A DNA stretch of 64,000 nucleotides from Didymella arachidicola (Eukaryota > Ascomycota > Dothideomycetes > Pleosporales > Didymellaceae): the NCBI GenBank assembly GCA_016630955.3, contig CM049989.1, forward strand, positions 310,001-374,000. Reading direction: 5' to 3'. This document shows, piece after piece, positions 40,755-51,334 of the stretch. A program made the translations under genes and the position numbers. The first letter of the stretch is position 1, and the number at the start of each line of letters is the position of its first letter. Under the pieces are notes generated by a model. The model saw only the letters and a program-made list of their open reading frames with translations. It made no database searches and was not told the DNA's origin.

Positions 40755-42026
40755 CTAGCCTATGAAGCTGCATGTGGGTAATCTGTACTCTTTCAACACC
40801 CAGTATTTTCTCCGTAGCCCTTCCCATTCGCCCTGCTCGTCAAGATCTGGAACCTGTATTGTCTCCCAATCGGTGTCGAAACCCGCTTCGAAAAGGTCCA
40901 TTTCAACAATCTTGCCATACACATCATACACAATCTGTCTGTCCGCGCCCATACCATTGAAGAAGCCAAACTTGCCGCCCTCACCACCAGGGCCACCTGA
41001 AGGATCAAGCAGCCCAATGACGTGCTCCGTAAAGAATTCCCGCAGAGCTGAGTACTCCTCGGCGAAGGTATCGAAATAAATGCCGTCGAACAGCTCGCCA
41101 TTCTCGACCAGCCCAGGTACAACATCCTGCCAGCGGCCTTCGTGGATGACCACACCCGGCTTCTTGTCCCAACCTTGCTCTTTCAGGCGCTTCAGCACAT
41201 CTGGATGTGCCTCTATGATGTGGTGTGTTCTCGGCTGCTTCTCTTGCAGGATGCCATCGATGATGCCCATCCCGTGGCCAACGTTCAACACCCGCAGACC
41301 TGGCGCAGGCGCAATCAGCTCAGCAGACCGAGACATGAGCTTCCTCTCCCACTCCATCATGACGCCGTTCCCCGCCTCGTCGGTCAACCGGTCTCGATCG
41401 AACGTCAGATTCGAGGCCAGATAATTTGGGTTCTCCGTAGACTCGTCGCCAGGCACAGTCTCCTGGCTGATATCCAGGATCTCCACGTCCTCAGTAGCAG
41501 CATAATCTTCAGTTCCTATCGTTGTAACCCCATCCTTTTCGTCTTCACCCTCGTCCTCCTCTTCGTCATCCGAGTCCCCGCCCAGAAGCAACTGATACTG
41601 ATCCATCCGGCTCAGCAACAATTCAGCACGCACACCAGCATCCACGCAGAGTTCATACAACTCCTTCAAGCCCAGCCTGAGCGCAATACATCCCGGTGTC
41701 TCACCGTTTGCATCCAAATCGTTCCATATCGCGCCATTCTCGAACAAAAGCTTGATCGTCTTGGTCGCGGCTTCTACGTTGTCCTGCTCAGCTTTCTTGG
41801 CGTCTGCGTTCTTCCCGTTCGTTCCAGCAGCAGCATTGTCGTCCTCGTCAGGCTCGCACGCGGCAATGGCGGCGTGTAGCGGTGTAAAGCCTGTCTCTGC
41901 GTCCTGGACGTTTGCGGACGTGTTGCGGAGAAGATTGCGGAGGGAGGGAATGTCGTGGTTCGCGGCTGCAAGGAGGATACTCTGGGTGGAGAGATCTGTC
42001 TCGACGTCGAAGGCTGGGTCGTCCAT
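40755..42026 (-). CDS. RMT2: Protein arginine N-methyltransferase 2 (Rmt2)
   Basis: 423 residues from the ATG at 42026; the longer frame would start at GTG. Residues about 10-140 contain ankyrin-like repeats (LLAAANHDIPSLRNLLRNTSANVQDAETGFTPLHAAI; IKLLFENGAIWNDLDANGETPGCIAL). An acidic linker follows, then the methyltransferase domain with the AdoMet motif LRVLNVGHGMGIIDGILQ, the acidic loop HIIEAHPDV and DGIYFDTFAEEY. Yeast Rmt2 (412 residues) methylates the delta-nitrogen of Arg66 in ribosomal protein L12. Family order and length match well. Confidence 0.92.
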   Translation of the reverse strand: MDDPAFDVETDLSTQSILLAAANHDIPSLRNLLRNTSANVQDAETGFTPLHAAIAACEPDEDDNAAAGTNGKNADAKKAEQDNVEAATKTIKLLFENGAIWNDLDANGETPGCIALRLGLKELYELCVDAGVRAELLLSRMDQYQLLLGGDSDDEEEDEGEDEKDGVTTIGTEDYAATEDVEILDISQETVPGDESTENPNYLASNLTFDRDRLTDEAGNGVMMEWERKLMSRSAELIAPAPGLRVLNVGHGMGIIDGILQEKQPRTHHIIEAHPDVLKRLKEQGWDKKPGVVIHEGRWQDVVPGLVENGELFDGIYFDTFAEEYSALREFFTEHVIGLLDPSGGPGGEGGKFGFFNGMGADRQIVYDVYGKIVEMDLFEAGFDTDWETIQVPDLDEQGEWEGLRRKYWVLKEYRLPTCSFIG

Positions 42027-42567
42027 GTCGGCGGTGTTTTTAGGTGATTTGTTGTACTCATTCGACACGGAGAGGGGCGGAACTTTTTGGTGGGGAATCT
42101 CAGGGTCCACTTCGCGCTAGATCCTCAGCTACGTCAGCGGGGTTATCCTCGAGGTCCTAGTTAGCATCATTCCTTCCACATCTGAACCACGCTCGTCCCA
42201 AACCGCAAGGTTTAGAGTGTGTGGTCAGCTCGACTCCGCACTTTGTCGCACTGCTGGGCGACAAGCAGCACCGCATATCAAGCCATCTAGTCTGTCCGGC
42301 TGTAGGTCGCGATGGAAATCGGCCAGAAGAGCAGGCATGAGAGGTAGTCAGATTCGCTATGTACCACCCGCGTTCTAGTAGTAGCTCCAGAGACTTCAAT
42401 TGACTGGCAAGTATCTTCTCAGACCGAAAGCTCGACAGCCCCCTCGTGTACCTAAAGCCGCTATCGGCCATACGGCTGATAGCGCCTGAATTCACTGGAC
42501 ATTGATCTTGTCTGTTCCACTTCCGCCCCTCGCAGCCTCGCTCTTGCACCTGCAGCAACAGTTCGTC
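42027..42567. other. Divergent intergenic region of RMT2 and the GFA-family gene
   Basis: 541 bp holding both promoters. No gene is recognised; the open frames here are overlapping shadows. Confidence 0.5.
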
Positions 42568-43124
42568 ATGTCAGAAGCCGAGCAAACTCGCACCGGCGCG
42601 TGCTTGTGCAAGAGGATCACCTTCGAAGCCAAGGGGAAAGAGCTCAGTTTTGCCATCTGCCACTGCACCAACTGTCGAAGGAGTTGCGGAGCTACATACA
42701 CAGCGAACGCATGGTTTCCCAACTCGGTTTGCTTCGACCACACTGTTTCTGTCAACAGATCACTGACTGCACCCAGCAATTCAAGTGGACAACTGGCGAA
42801 ATATCACTAAAGCAGTACGATGATCGCGATACAGAAACCGGTAAGGTAGTCCACCGCTCGTTCTGCAGCAATTGCGGATCACCCATGTTGACGACATCCC
42901 CTCGCATGCCTGGAATCTCCATCATACCTAGCGGTGCCTTTGACGGTATGCACGAATGGAAGCCGACCTACGAGCAGTGGACGCGCAGCAAGGTTTGTTT
43001 TGTCGATGCGATGCGAGATGTCAAGCATGAGAGTCGCTACGACGAACATCCAGATTTGAGGGAGTTTGAAGATATCTGGAGCAAGAGTGGTGTCAAACCA
43101 GCTCAAGATTTCATTGATCGCTGA
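42568..43124 (+). CDS. GFA/CENP-V family zinc-binding protein
   Basis: Exons 42568..42726 and 42777..43124 (50-nt intron, GTTTGC..CCCAG, branch CACTGAC) give 168 residues. The zinc-site pattern of the glutathione-dependent formaldehyde-activating enzyme family is complete: GACLCKRITFEA (two Cys), FAICHCTNCRRSCGA (the catalytic-type zinc loop) and FCSNCGSPM. The C-terminal half (VCFVDAMRDVKHESRYDEHPDL) is typical of fungal members, of which there are many and whose substrates are mostly unknown. It is convergent with the nitronate monooxygenase pseudogene 137 bp downstream. Confidence 0.85.
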
Positions 43125-43260
43125 AATGTTATAGACAAAATATTGGCAGACAACGCCGGACGAGTGCCCTGGAGTCCGCTGCGTTCGATTCCACATCTGC
43201 TAGTCCTTTTCTGAGGTCCTGCAGAGAGTCTCTGGACAGCTCAGGGCTACCGCGCTCCAT

Positions 43261-44265
43261 CTAGATCTTCGCACTCTTGACGACCAACGCGTGTGACTGT
43301 GTCAAGACCTCGATGGCATTACGCTCCATCGTCCTCGCAAGTTCCTCGCACATGGGAATATCGTGGATGAGACCTGCACACATTCCCAACGACCACACGC
43401 CCGCATCGACATCGCCCGTCGAGTACATGCCCTCACCGCGCTTCCCGCTCATCAAATGCCCAACATCCTTGAACTTGACATCATTCTTCTCGTTCTCGAT
43501 CTCAATCTTGTGCACTTCGACCGACACCTTGTTCTTGTGCAGTCTGGTTGTGTTCTTGAACTTGCGGAGGACCAGGACCGTGTCGTTCTCGGACGCCTTG
43601 ACAATCGCTTCTTTGACATTCTGGTGGATCGGCGACTCGACGGTGCCCATCCACCGGGTGCCCATATTCACACCTACAGCGCCGAGCGCCAGCGCAGCCG
43701 CAACTTGTCGCCCGTTTGCGAAGCCGCCGGATGCGAGGTGAGGAATCTTGAGCTGCTCTTTGCACAGCGAGAGGAGCATGAGTGATGTAGTGTCGTATTC
43801 AGCTCCGTGGCCAACGCACTCGATTCCGTCGATGGAGATGCAGTCCACGCCCATCTTCTCAGCGCGCAGCGCGTGCTTCAGTGTAACACACTTGTTGAAA
43901 ACAGTCACGCCGTTGTCCTTGAGATACTTCACCACCGGGGTTGGGTCGCCTGCGGTCTCGACGATCTTGATGCCTGCTTCGACAACGATTCTGGCATACG
44001 CAGGGTAGTCTGGCACTTTCATCAAGGGGAGGAGCGTGATGTTGACCCCGAATTGAACCGCAGTCGGTTTCAACATGGACTTTGTTCTCCGGATCTCTGC
44101 GCGCAGCGCTTCACGAGTGGGTTATGTCAGGGCTGTGAGAAATCCGAGAGCGCCCGCGTTTGCAACTGCGCTGATCATCTCTGCTTTTCCTACCCACATC
44201 ATGCCTCCTTGAACCAGAGGGATACGTATCCCAAGGGTTTCCGTGAGCCATGTTTTGATCGGCAT
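43261..44265 (-). pseudogene. Nitronate monooxygenase gene with one internal stop codon
   Basis: From ATG 44265 (MPIKTWLTETLGIRIPLVQG) the frame encodes a full-length 2-nitropropane dioxygenase-type flavoprotein of 334 codons. It is broken only by TAA at codon 48 (44124..44122). The protein on each side is continuous in the same frame: ..AGALGFLTALT-stop-PTREALRAEIRRTKS.., where the family normally has Gln. Downstream features include FGVNITLLP, HLASGGFANGRQVAAALALGAVGVNMGTRWM (FMN phosphate binding) and the catalytic His region GIECVGHG. CAA-to-TAA is one C-to-T change. No GT..AG intron can remove the stop. Alternatives are stop readthrough, a sequencing error, or use of the downstream ATG at 44076. 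Confidence 0.78.
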
Positions 44266-44948
44266 CTTGTCGAGTGGGAGCTTTCGTGAACAGTGGGAGT
44301 AGCAAATATCTTGGAGGAAAACCGGGCGATCCGGGATGTGTTTGCGATTGAACGATGTAAGACAGAGTAACCTGGCTGAACTATTCGCGAGGAAGTGAGC
44401 ATAGATGTAGCATATGGTTAGTATCTCAAGCCTGCGCGAGTCGGCTTGCAGCTTCTTGAGCCGGGGCATTTCCCCATAACGAAGTGCCGCAACCACGAAT
44501 CGCCTTCCACGACATCTTATCAGTAAGATGTCGACATGGGTTGCATGCATGTACCGAGACTCCTGTCCTATGCAGAGGTCTGCAATCAATCGATGCTCTG
44601 CCTATATATCGTTCTGTCGGGCATACAATGATCATCGCGAAGAGACAACATCGAAGCACTACCGAAAACGCCCAGCATACAGCCAAGTAGAAACTTTACA
44701 AAGGTAGCCCACAAAGAGGTAGTAACATGAAGAGGCAGCGACGGCCGTCCGGACCGACTGTGAACCTTCCCCGCAAAGCTGTGAAAGCATGGAGAAAGGC
44801 TCGGTGAGATATACGTATCGTGCATCTGAGGGTCATAGCCTGTCAAGTGCCCCGAAGGGCCTGCCACGATGCAGCGCTCCAGCGTCTAAATACATGTGAA
44901 GAGTAGAGTGAGATGTGTGTCACCTTTCGATGTAATTTTGTTCGTCTC
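44266..44948. other. Intergenic, no gene recognised
   Basis: This contains the promoter of the nitronate monooxygenase pseudogene and the 3' flank of the next minus-strand gene. The frame upstream of 44265 stays open to 44589 without resembling the family. Confidence 0.45.
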
Positions 44949-46100
44949 TCAATTCCCGTTGATTCCATCGAACAGCCCGTGCATCTGCAGAAGTTTGTTA
45001 TACCTGCCCTGCTGGGGATCAACAAGCTGCCTCGCCGCCTCAGGTCCAGCTACAGGCAGCTGCTTGGTGCCTTCACCCTTGAAATTCTTTGGCACCAGCT
45101 TCGGATCCAACAAGCCCACTTGCACCAGCACAGAGGCTTGGTCCCAGTACATGTGCTCTGAGACGAGCTTGCCCCCTCGTACCGCCACAACACTGACCAT
45201 GGCTATCTCCACAAACTTGTCCGTGGGCTGAACGCCTGGTAGAATCCAGTCCACCTCATCCGAGTGCGTGAAGCTCACGACCATCTCGTCCACAATGCGC
45301 TCGACGCCCATTGTCCGCGAAACCAACCGGATCTTGAAATCCTCGACCAGACTCGGAACAAAAAACTCCCTGTAAAACTCCTCGAGCTTCTTCCGCCCCA
45401 CACCGCCCTGCAGCGTAGGTAAAATCGTCACGTGCGGACTGTTCTGCGTCATGCTCTTCACCACGCTCATGCTCGCCCGCTCTGGTACATGGTCCTCGTA
45501 CTTGGCAGTCCAGAAACCCTGCACCACAGGCTCGAGATCGACCTCGCTCTTGAACCCCTTCCTGACGCACGCCAGCGCTCTGCTCCATGCCAGATTCGCC
45601 TCAACTTCTGAGTACGCCTTCGAGCTGGGGTCGGCGAAGCCCGTTGCGCAGTTGGCGTAGCGGTAGAGCTTCCAATCGACCATTTCTGGGTGTGGACTAG
45701 CTTGGCTCTTGCTCGCGACGTGGACTTGCGGGTTCGTGCTTTCAGGGTACTTTACTTTGGCGCCCGGGAGGACAGACGGGTAGAAGGTGACGATGGCACA
45801 GCATTTGTTCAGCGGCTTCATGGCGATCTTGAGCATCACGCTGGCGGCGGCGCCGTAGGCGATGATGGCGTAGTGCTCGCCGAGCTTGAGAGAGCTGTTA
45901 AGGTTCTGGATAGCCCGGATGTAGGCGGGTTGCGCCGCTGGGTCATACTGGATATATTCGACATCGTAGCCTTCTTCTTCCCAGGAGAGCAGCGCTTTTT
46001 CGGGTGGATGAGGTGTCGAATCGGTCATGAAGATTTTGGGCGGACCATTGTTGAACTTCAGGAAGCCTCCTGCCCCTGGTGCTGCAGTGGTAACGGACAT
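44949..46100 (-). CDS. Two-domain protein: dienelactone-hydrolase-like N-terminus plus SnoaL/NTF2-like C-terminus
   Basis: A single exon of 383 residues. Residues about 20-200 resemble the dienelactone hydrolase alpha/beta fold as seen in fungal paralogues (EEEGYDVEYIQYDP, HYAIIAYGAAASVMLKIA, CCAIVTFYPSVLPG). The nucleophile position reads YGAAA instead of GxCxG/GxSxG, so it is probably not a hydrolase. Residues about 225-350 form a SnoaL-like alpha+beta barrel (GGVGRKKLEEFYREFFVPS; FTHSDEVDWILPGVQPTDKFVEIAMVSVV; YWDQASVLVQVGLLDPK). Proteins with this pairing occur in many ascomycetes without known function. Confidence 0.7.
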   Translation of the reverse strand: MSVTTAAPGAGGFLKFNNGPPKIFMTDSTPHPPEKALLSWEEEGYDVEYIQYDPAAQPAYIRAIQNLNSSLKLGEHYAIIAYGAAASVMLKIAMKPLNKCCAIVTFYPSVLPGAKVKYPESTNPQVHVASKSQASPHPEMVDWKLYRYANCATGFADPSSKAYSEVEANLAWSRALACVRKGFKSEVDLEPVVQGFWTAKYEDHVPERASMSVVKSMTQNSPHVTILPTLQGGVGRKKLEEFYREFFVPSLVEDFKIRLVSRTMGVERIVDEMVVSFTHSDEVDWILPGVQPTDKFVEIAMVSVVAVRGGKLVSEHMYWDQASVLVQVGLLDPKLVPKNFKGEGTKQLPVAGPEAARQLVDPQQGRYNKLLQMHGLFDGINGN

Positions 46101-46770
46101 ATTCTTGGGACTCGAGAGGCCTGGAGCAGATGCGGCGCTCTGAATGTGCGTGGAGAGAACTCAAAAAGACGCACGCGCATTGCGCCGGGCTCCAGCAGGC
46201 CTTTATTGCCAGCCATGTTGGTCATCCTTGTTGGAATCCTGGCTCAGATCCCAGCTTCGGGTTGTGGTTGAAGCTCGCTTGACTGGTCCAGCGCAGCCAA
46301 TGACGCAATGTTTAAGGTCGTTCGATCTTCGCTTACACGCAGCTGCAACCACTTACCTCTCGCGCGCATCACAGATGTCTTTGGCATGAGCAGCAAGATC
46401 ACTGTAGCCTGCAGAGAGATGAATCGCACTCAAACGATGCATACGTGCGTGTTGACTACCGCCTCCTCTGTGGAGACGCAGCTTCTGTACCTCGCTTTTT
46501 CTGCGATGTAAGAGCCACCGTCGAGTTTGGCGCATCCCAGATCTCCCTCATACACTAAGTCCATAGGTGACCTAACGTCGAACTCATCTTCTGTTATTTT
46601 AGCCAGGTACGCAAGAAGAGATGCATCGGCCCGGCCGTTGTTCCCGCGGGGAGATGACGCCATTGCCGTTGCCATTGCCATAACACTTACCTAGTCTCAA
46701 TTGCCGTCGAAAAGTTAGGCAGAGCATTTGAACAACGCCTCAGCCCAATTGACCCATCCCACGCTCCAAA
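46101..46770. other. Divergent intergenic region upstream of PRX1
   Basis: 670 bp. A minus-strand frame at 46430..46681 (83 codons, MAMATAMASSPRGNNGRADAS..) is coding-like but has no family match. I leave it unannotated. Confidence 0.4.
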
Positions 46771-47597
46771 ATGTCAGCATTCATCCCTCGTGCAGCTTCT
46801 CGGGCTCTGCGCTCCGCCGCCCGCCCAGCGCTGCGTGTCCAGCGCCCCGCTGCGACTCCATTCCGCCGTGGACTTGCCATTCCCGCTGAACAGCCACGGC
46901 TGAGGATTGGCTCGGTCGCGCCTGACTTCGAGGCGCAGACCACGCACGGCAAGATCAAGTTCCATGACTTCCTCAATGGGAAATGGACGATCTTGTTCTC
47001 TCACCCCGCCGACTTCACGCCTGTCTGCACCACCGAGCTGGGCGCCTTCGCAAAGTTGAAGGACGAATTCGACGCTCGTGGCGTGCAGATGCTGGGCCTT
47101 GTACGACGATTCCCCCAATTCGATGTCACCTGCATACTGACGCGATCCTGCAGAGCGCCAACGACCTCAGCTCGCACGACCAGTGGGTAAACGACATCAA
47201 CGAGACACAAAACACGTCCGTCAAATTCCCCATCATCGCCGACGCTGACCGCAAAGTCGCCTTTCTGTACGACATGATTGCGCAAGACGACCTCGACAAT
47301 ATTGCCGAGAAGGGCATCGCCTTCACCATCCGCTCCGTCTTCATTATCGACCCGGCGAAGAAGATCAGACTGAAGATGGACTACCCTGCCAGCACTGGCC
47401 GCAACACCACAGAAGTGCTGAGGGTCATTGACAGTCTGCAGACAGGTGACAAGAAGGGCGTTGTTACGCCGATTAACTGGACGGTCGGCGATGATGTTAT
47501 TGTCCCGCCGAGCGTGAGCACTGAGGATGCGAGGAAGAAGTTTGGCCAGGTCAGAGAGGTTAAGCCTTATTTGAGGTTTACGAACGTTGGCAAATAG
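46771..47597 (+). CDS. PRX1: Mitochondrial 1-Cys peroxiredoxin (Prx1)
   Basis: Exons 46771..47100 and 47154..47597 (53-nt intron) give 257 residues. The Arg/Ala-rich N-terminus (MSAFIPRAASRALRSAARPALRVQRP) is a mitochondrial targeting sequence. The peroxidatic Cys86 sits in HPADFTPVCTTELG, followed by the Prx6-type core (QWVNDINETQN, FPIIADADRKVAFLYDMI, RSVFIIDPAKKIRLKMDYPASTGRNTTEVLRVIDSLQ) and the C-terminal domain (VTPINWTVGDDVIVPPSVS). Yeast Prx1 (261 residues) reduces peroxides in the matrix using glutathione or thioredoxin. There is no resolving Cys, as expected for the 1-Cys class. Confidence 0.93.
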
Positions 47598-47774
47598 AAG
47601 AGATACTTCCTGAGAGTAGATATGTACACTGCAAATAGAACGGTTGCGCGTAGAAGATAGACTGCGGTTGAGCATCCATGATGGTCGGGGTATCGATTCA
47701 TCTTCCACCGCGTGATCCTCCAAAACGCCGTCTGCCCTGCGCTATGCTACAAACCAAAGATCGAGACGTCAGTC

Positions 47775-50282
47775 CTACCGCCCAGTGCCCACCCTCCCAG
47801 CACCCTTGCTCTGCTTCTTATCCGTCAAGTCCTCAATGTTCTTAGCCTTGTGGTAATGCGGCGCCACCTCCGTAAGCCACTCTGGCTGAATAGGCGCCAC
47901 GCTCCTCACCCACTCCTTACTTGTACTTGTAAGCTCGTAAAAGACAATCCATCGGTCCCTCGTCTGCTTCCTCGCCATGCAACTACTCGGATGAATGAAG
48001 ACAGACAGCTTCTGGCTGACGGTCGAATAGCTCTGCCCGTCGCGATTCAAGCGCGCAACGTTGGTAAAGTACCCGCTGGTAAACGCCTTCAGAATCTTGA
48101 CATGGTCCGCGATACCCGCCGAGCTGTGCGGCAACTCGACCTTATCGCATAGTCTCTGCAGCTGCTCCCTGACATTACGAACGCGATTCAGTGCGCGGTA
48201 GTCGAGGAAGTTCTCCTTGGCCCAAGCCTGGCTGAACTCGTTCTCGACAAACTCGTTCCAGATCTTCAGGAACGCGATCAGGTCGCCCCCTGCCACGTCT
48301 TCGCTGAAGCGCTGCTTGGCTAGGTCCGCCGCAACTTTCTTGTCCTTGGGCGCAAAGAAGAGCGTGCCTGCTTCGCTGACCATGGACACGAGCGTCACCA
48401 TTTCTTCTACGCAGCCATACTTGTCGGCCGCGAGGAGCGCTTTGCCAAGTTTTGGGTCGAGCGGCAGTTCGCTGGCGCGGCGCCCGAGTTTGGTCACTTT
48501 GCCTGCAGAGTCGATGTATCCAAGCGCATATAGGTGCTCGAGGGAGGCGGCGATGGCGGTCGTGGAGGGGGGGTCGATGAAATCGAAGGTGAGGAGATCG
48601 TTAATGCCCATTGTCTTGAGGGTGAGCATGGGGCCGTCGAGGTCACAGCGCAGGATCTCGGGCTCCGTCTCCATTTGCAGCTCGTTGTAGAAGGCGTATT
48701 TGGTGTACAGTCTGAAGCACATGCCTGGTCCGGTACGTCCGGCTCGCCCAGCTCTTTGCTCGGCACTGGCTCGTGAGCACGGAACCACTACAAGGGTGTT
48801 CATGGAACGCTTGTGGTCGTACACTGACTGTTTCTCAAGCCCACAGTCTATGCAATATCGAATTCCATCGATTGTCAGACTGGTTTCGGCGATGTTGGTA
48901 CTCAGAACGATCTTGCGGTGACCGGGCGGCGTTGGTGCGAAGATCTTCTGTTGATCTTCTGCTGGCAGTGCACCATAGACAGGGGCCACGATAAGAGGCC
49001 CTGCCTTTGATCCGAGTTTCCTTGATGTTTCGAGGATATATTCACCAGCGCTTTCAATCTCCTCAGAGCCTGTAAAGAACACTAAGATGTCTCCTGGTCC
49101 TTGCGAGAGATGGATTTGGAAGACAGTCGTGACCGCCGCGTTCAGATAATTGGCCTCTGGTGAGCTCGAATATAGGCGCTCAATGGGATGTGTTCGTCCA
49201 GGAATGTTGAACAGTGGTGCGCCACCGAAATAATCTGAGAATTTTGTGGCGTTTAAAGTAGCACTGGTGACAAGCAGTCTGAACTCTGGACGCACGGTCA
49301 CGAGCTCCTTCAGCAGACTCATCAGTAGGTCTGTTGCCAATGAACGTTCGTGCGCCTCATCCAGAACAACTGCTGAGTATTCGGATAACAATGGGTCTGA
49401 CATGAGTTGCTTCAACATTAGACCGTCTGTCAGGTATTCCACTTTTGTGACTTCTGGAGTAATCTTGCTGTCGAAACGCACAGAGTACCCGCACTCTCGA
49501 CCAAGCCGCACGCCCATCTCCTCACTGACACGTTTTGCAACCGACATGGCAGCTACTCGACGAGGCTGCGTACAGCCAACCTTGCCGTTCTTCGTGAACC
49601 CTTTCTCGTGGAGGTATTGCGGCACTTGTGTTGTCTTTCCCGAACCGGTCTCAGCGACAATGATGAGGACAGGATGCGATTCGCAGGCTGCTAGGAGCTC
49701 GTCTCGGTATACGTAGATGGGCAGATTCTTCCGGACTTCCTCCATGGTTTTGACCTTCTGCTCCGCCTCCTTAAGCTGTCGCTCCAGTAATGCTTTGTCT
49801 GGATCTGGCATGCCGTCGCTTTGAAAGTTAATGGCCATCTCGTCCGAAAAGACAAACTCGTAGTCATCAGCGTTCACGCGCTCAGGCTTCTTGACCTGGC
49901 TCTTGATCTTGCTCATCTGTTCGTCCTCCCATAGCTGCACCTCGCTCTTGTCGTACCCCTTCTCGCGCTCGTTGTGCCTTTTCGTGAGAACTGCGGACCT
50001 GCTGCCGTCGGCATCTGGTAGAAGGTATCCATCGAGATGTTCGTCTATGGCGTTTCGGGCTTCGGCAAGTCGCAGTGTTTCTCGGTTTCGCGCAAAGTCC
50101 CTTCTCTCTTCTGCCGAAAGCCTCGATCCCAGCCTCTCTTCTTCTTCGGCTTCTTCTGCGACCTGGCGACGCAGGAGGGCAAGCTGTTGCGCCTCACGTT
50201 GGGCAAGATATGTTTGGCGTGCATTTCGACGCAACTCGCTGATGTCCTCGTCGCCGGTTCTGCGCCGTTTCGGGTCCGACAT
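47775..50282 (-). CDS. PRP2: Spliceosomal DEAH-box RNA helicase (Prp2/Cdc28/DHX16)
   Basis: A single exon of 835 residues. A charged coiled-coil-like N-terminus (about 15-140) contains the DHX16/Cdc28-type segment DDYEFVFSDEMAINFQSDGMP. RecA domain 1 has the P-loop GSGKT (223-227) and the DEAH box (308-311), with SAT (TSATLNATKFSDYFG). RecA domain 2 has STNIAETSLTIDGIRYCIDCGLEKQ and QRAGRAGRTGPGMCFRLYT. The winged-helix, ratchet and OB domains follow (FIHPSSCMARKQTRDRWIVFYELTSTSKEWVR). Prp2 activates the spliceosome before the first catalytic step. The N-terminal extension is shorter than in S. pombe Cdc28. Confidence 0.92.
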   Translation of the reverse strand: MSDPKRRRTGDEDISELRRNARQTYLAQREAQQLALLRRQVAEEAEEEERLGSRLSAEERRDFARNRETLRLAEARNAIDEHLDGYLLPDADGSRSAVLTKRHNEREKGYDKSEVQLWEDEQMSKIKSQVKKPERVNADDYEFVFSDEMAINFQSDGMPDPDKALLERQLKEAEQKVKTMEEVRKNLPIYVYRDELLAACESHPVLIIVAETGSGKTTQVPQYLHEKGFTKNGKVGCTQPRRVAAMSVAKRVSEEMGVRLGRECGYSVRFDSKITPEVTKVEYLTDGLMLKQLMSDPLLSEYSAVVLDEAHERSLATDLLMSLLKELVTVRPEFRLLVTSATLNATKFSDYFGGAPLFNIPGRTHPIERLYSSSPEANYLNAAVTTVFQIHLSQGPGDILVFFTGSEEIESAGEYILETSRKLGSKAGPLIVAPVYGALPAEDQQKIFAPTPPGHRKIVLSTNIAETSLTIDGIRYCIDCGLEKQSVYDHKRSMNTLVVVPCSRASAEQRAGRAGRTGPGMCFRLYTKYAFYNELQMETEPEILRCDLDGPMLTLKTMGINDLLTFDFIDPPSTTAIAASLEHLYALGYIDSAGKVTKLGRRASELPLDPKLGKALLAADKYGCVEEMVTLVSMVSEAGTLFFAPKDKKVAADLAKQRFSEDVAGGDLIAFLKIWNEFVENEFSQAWAKENFLDYRALNRVRNVREQLQRLCDKVELPHSSAGIADHVKILKAFTSGYFTNVARLNRDGQSYSTVSQKLSVFIHPSSCMARKQTRDRWIVFYELTSTSKEWVRSVAPIQPEWLTEVAPHYHKAKNIEDLTDKKQSKGAGRVGTGR

Positions 50283-51334
50283 GACGAGCGTTGGGGGGTG
50301 AGACTTGGAACGGATTGAAGAGGTCCGCAGCGGGCCTGACTATATTCGCCGGATTTGCGGGAGCACGTGTTTGGAGTGCAGCCTTGGAGAGATCGAGCTC
50401 CACGAAATGTTCTCGGGGAAGGCGCGGAGGTCCGCAAGTGCACAGACCAGCCCACCCATCCCACTGATCGTCGCCTTCACCAACACAAACATCAGACACT
50501 TCATTTCCAGGCCTCTCTTGCACGCACGAATGTCTACAAGTATGAGGAGGCTTAGTCTCTGAGTTAAGGGATGGGAAAACTCAGCACGCTTGGTTGATCA
50601 AAACAACAGAGGGGCATCGAACGTTCATCTACCTGTAGTTTGCACCACACAAAGCAAGGCCGCATTCGCTCTACATAACCATTTGCTAATGCCCACTGCG
50701 ACAAGCATCAGTTTTGTGAGGCTACTGGCGCCTCCGTCCCGAGTGAGATTCGCACATGTTCGCTATCGGTTTTGGCGCTTGCCATACTCCATTCCACGCT
50801 GCGAGTGGCAGCAAAGGCAACAGCAAGAAATGCGGTCCTCTCACTGATACAGGCCGGTCTTATTCGCCCAAGTCACAACGAAGTTCGTCTAAACCGCGTC
50901 TGCCTTCTGCTGGTTGTACGCCCTTCCACCAGGCAAACCAAATCAAACCTCTTCACGGTCGCACCCTCAGACAATCATCCTCCGCGGCGAATTCGACAGT
51001 CAATAGGTCATCCGTATCTGCGCTGATGTACATGGACGGCTGTATTGATTATGTCACCTTACCCCCTCAGGTGATGCTGCGAACCTAAAACCATCCGCAA
51101 GCACGACTATTAGTGTCAACAATAGTCTACAGAAGGATCCAAGGCACTTTCGAGTCACATTGACAGCCTCAAGAGCAAAAAAATGGAGCTGATTGGCCCA
51201 AAGTAGCCAAAGTAGGCTCGGCCTGGGCTTTGTAAGTCGACGTCTACCGTGTCCGTGCGCGTGACGCCCGGAGTCGCGTAACGCCCGATAACCCAAACAG
51301 CACCCACACTTCAACACGTAATGACTCAACAACT
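50283..51334. other. Intergenic between PRP2 and the transposon nest
   Basis: No gene is recognised. The left terminal inverted repeat of the split Fot-like element should lie in the last few hundred bases, but I could not match any sequence there to the right-hand end. Confidence 0.4.

Noticed and set aside
43170..43200. B-box-like GTTCGATTCC suggesting a second tRNA gene
   Set aside because: The flanking bases do not form a T-stem, and no acceptor or anticodon arm can be built around it.
44100..44130. An intron that would remove the stop in the nitronate monooxygenase gene
   Set aside because: There is no GT..AG pair near the stop whose removal keeps the conserved residues; both sides are already continuous in one frame.
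46430..46681. 83-codon minus-strand frame upstream of PRX1
   Set aside because: Coding-like in part, but it has no recognisable domain and no neighbour logic. It was left out rather than named.
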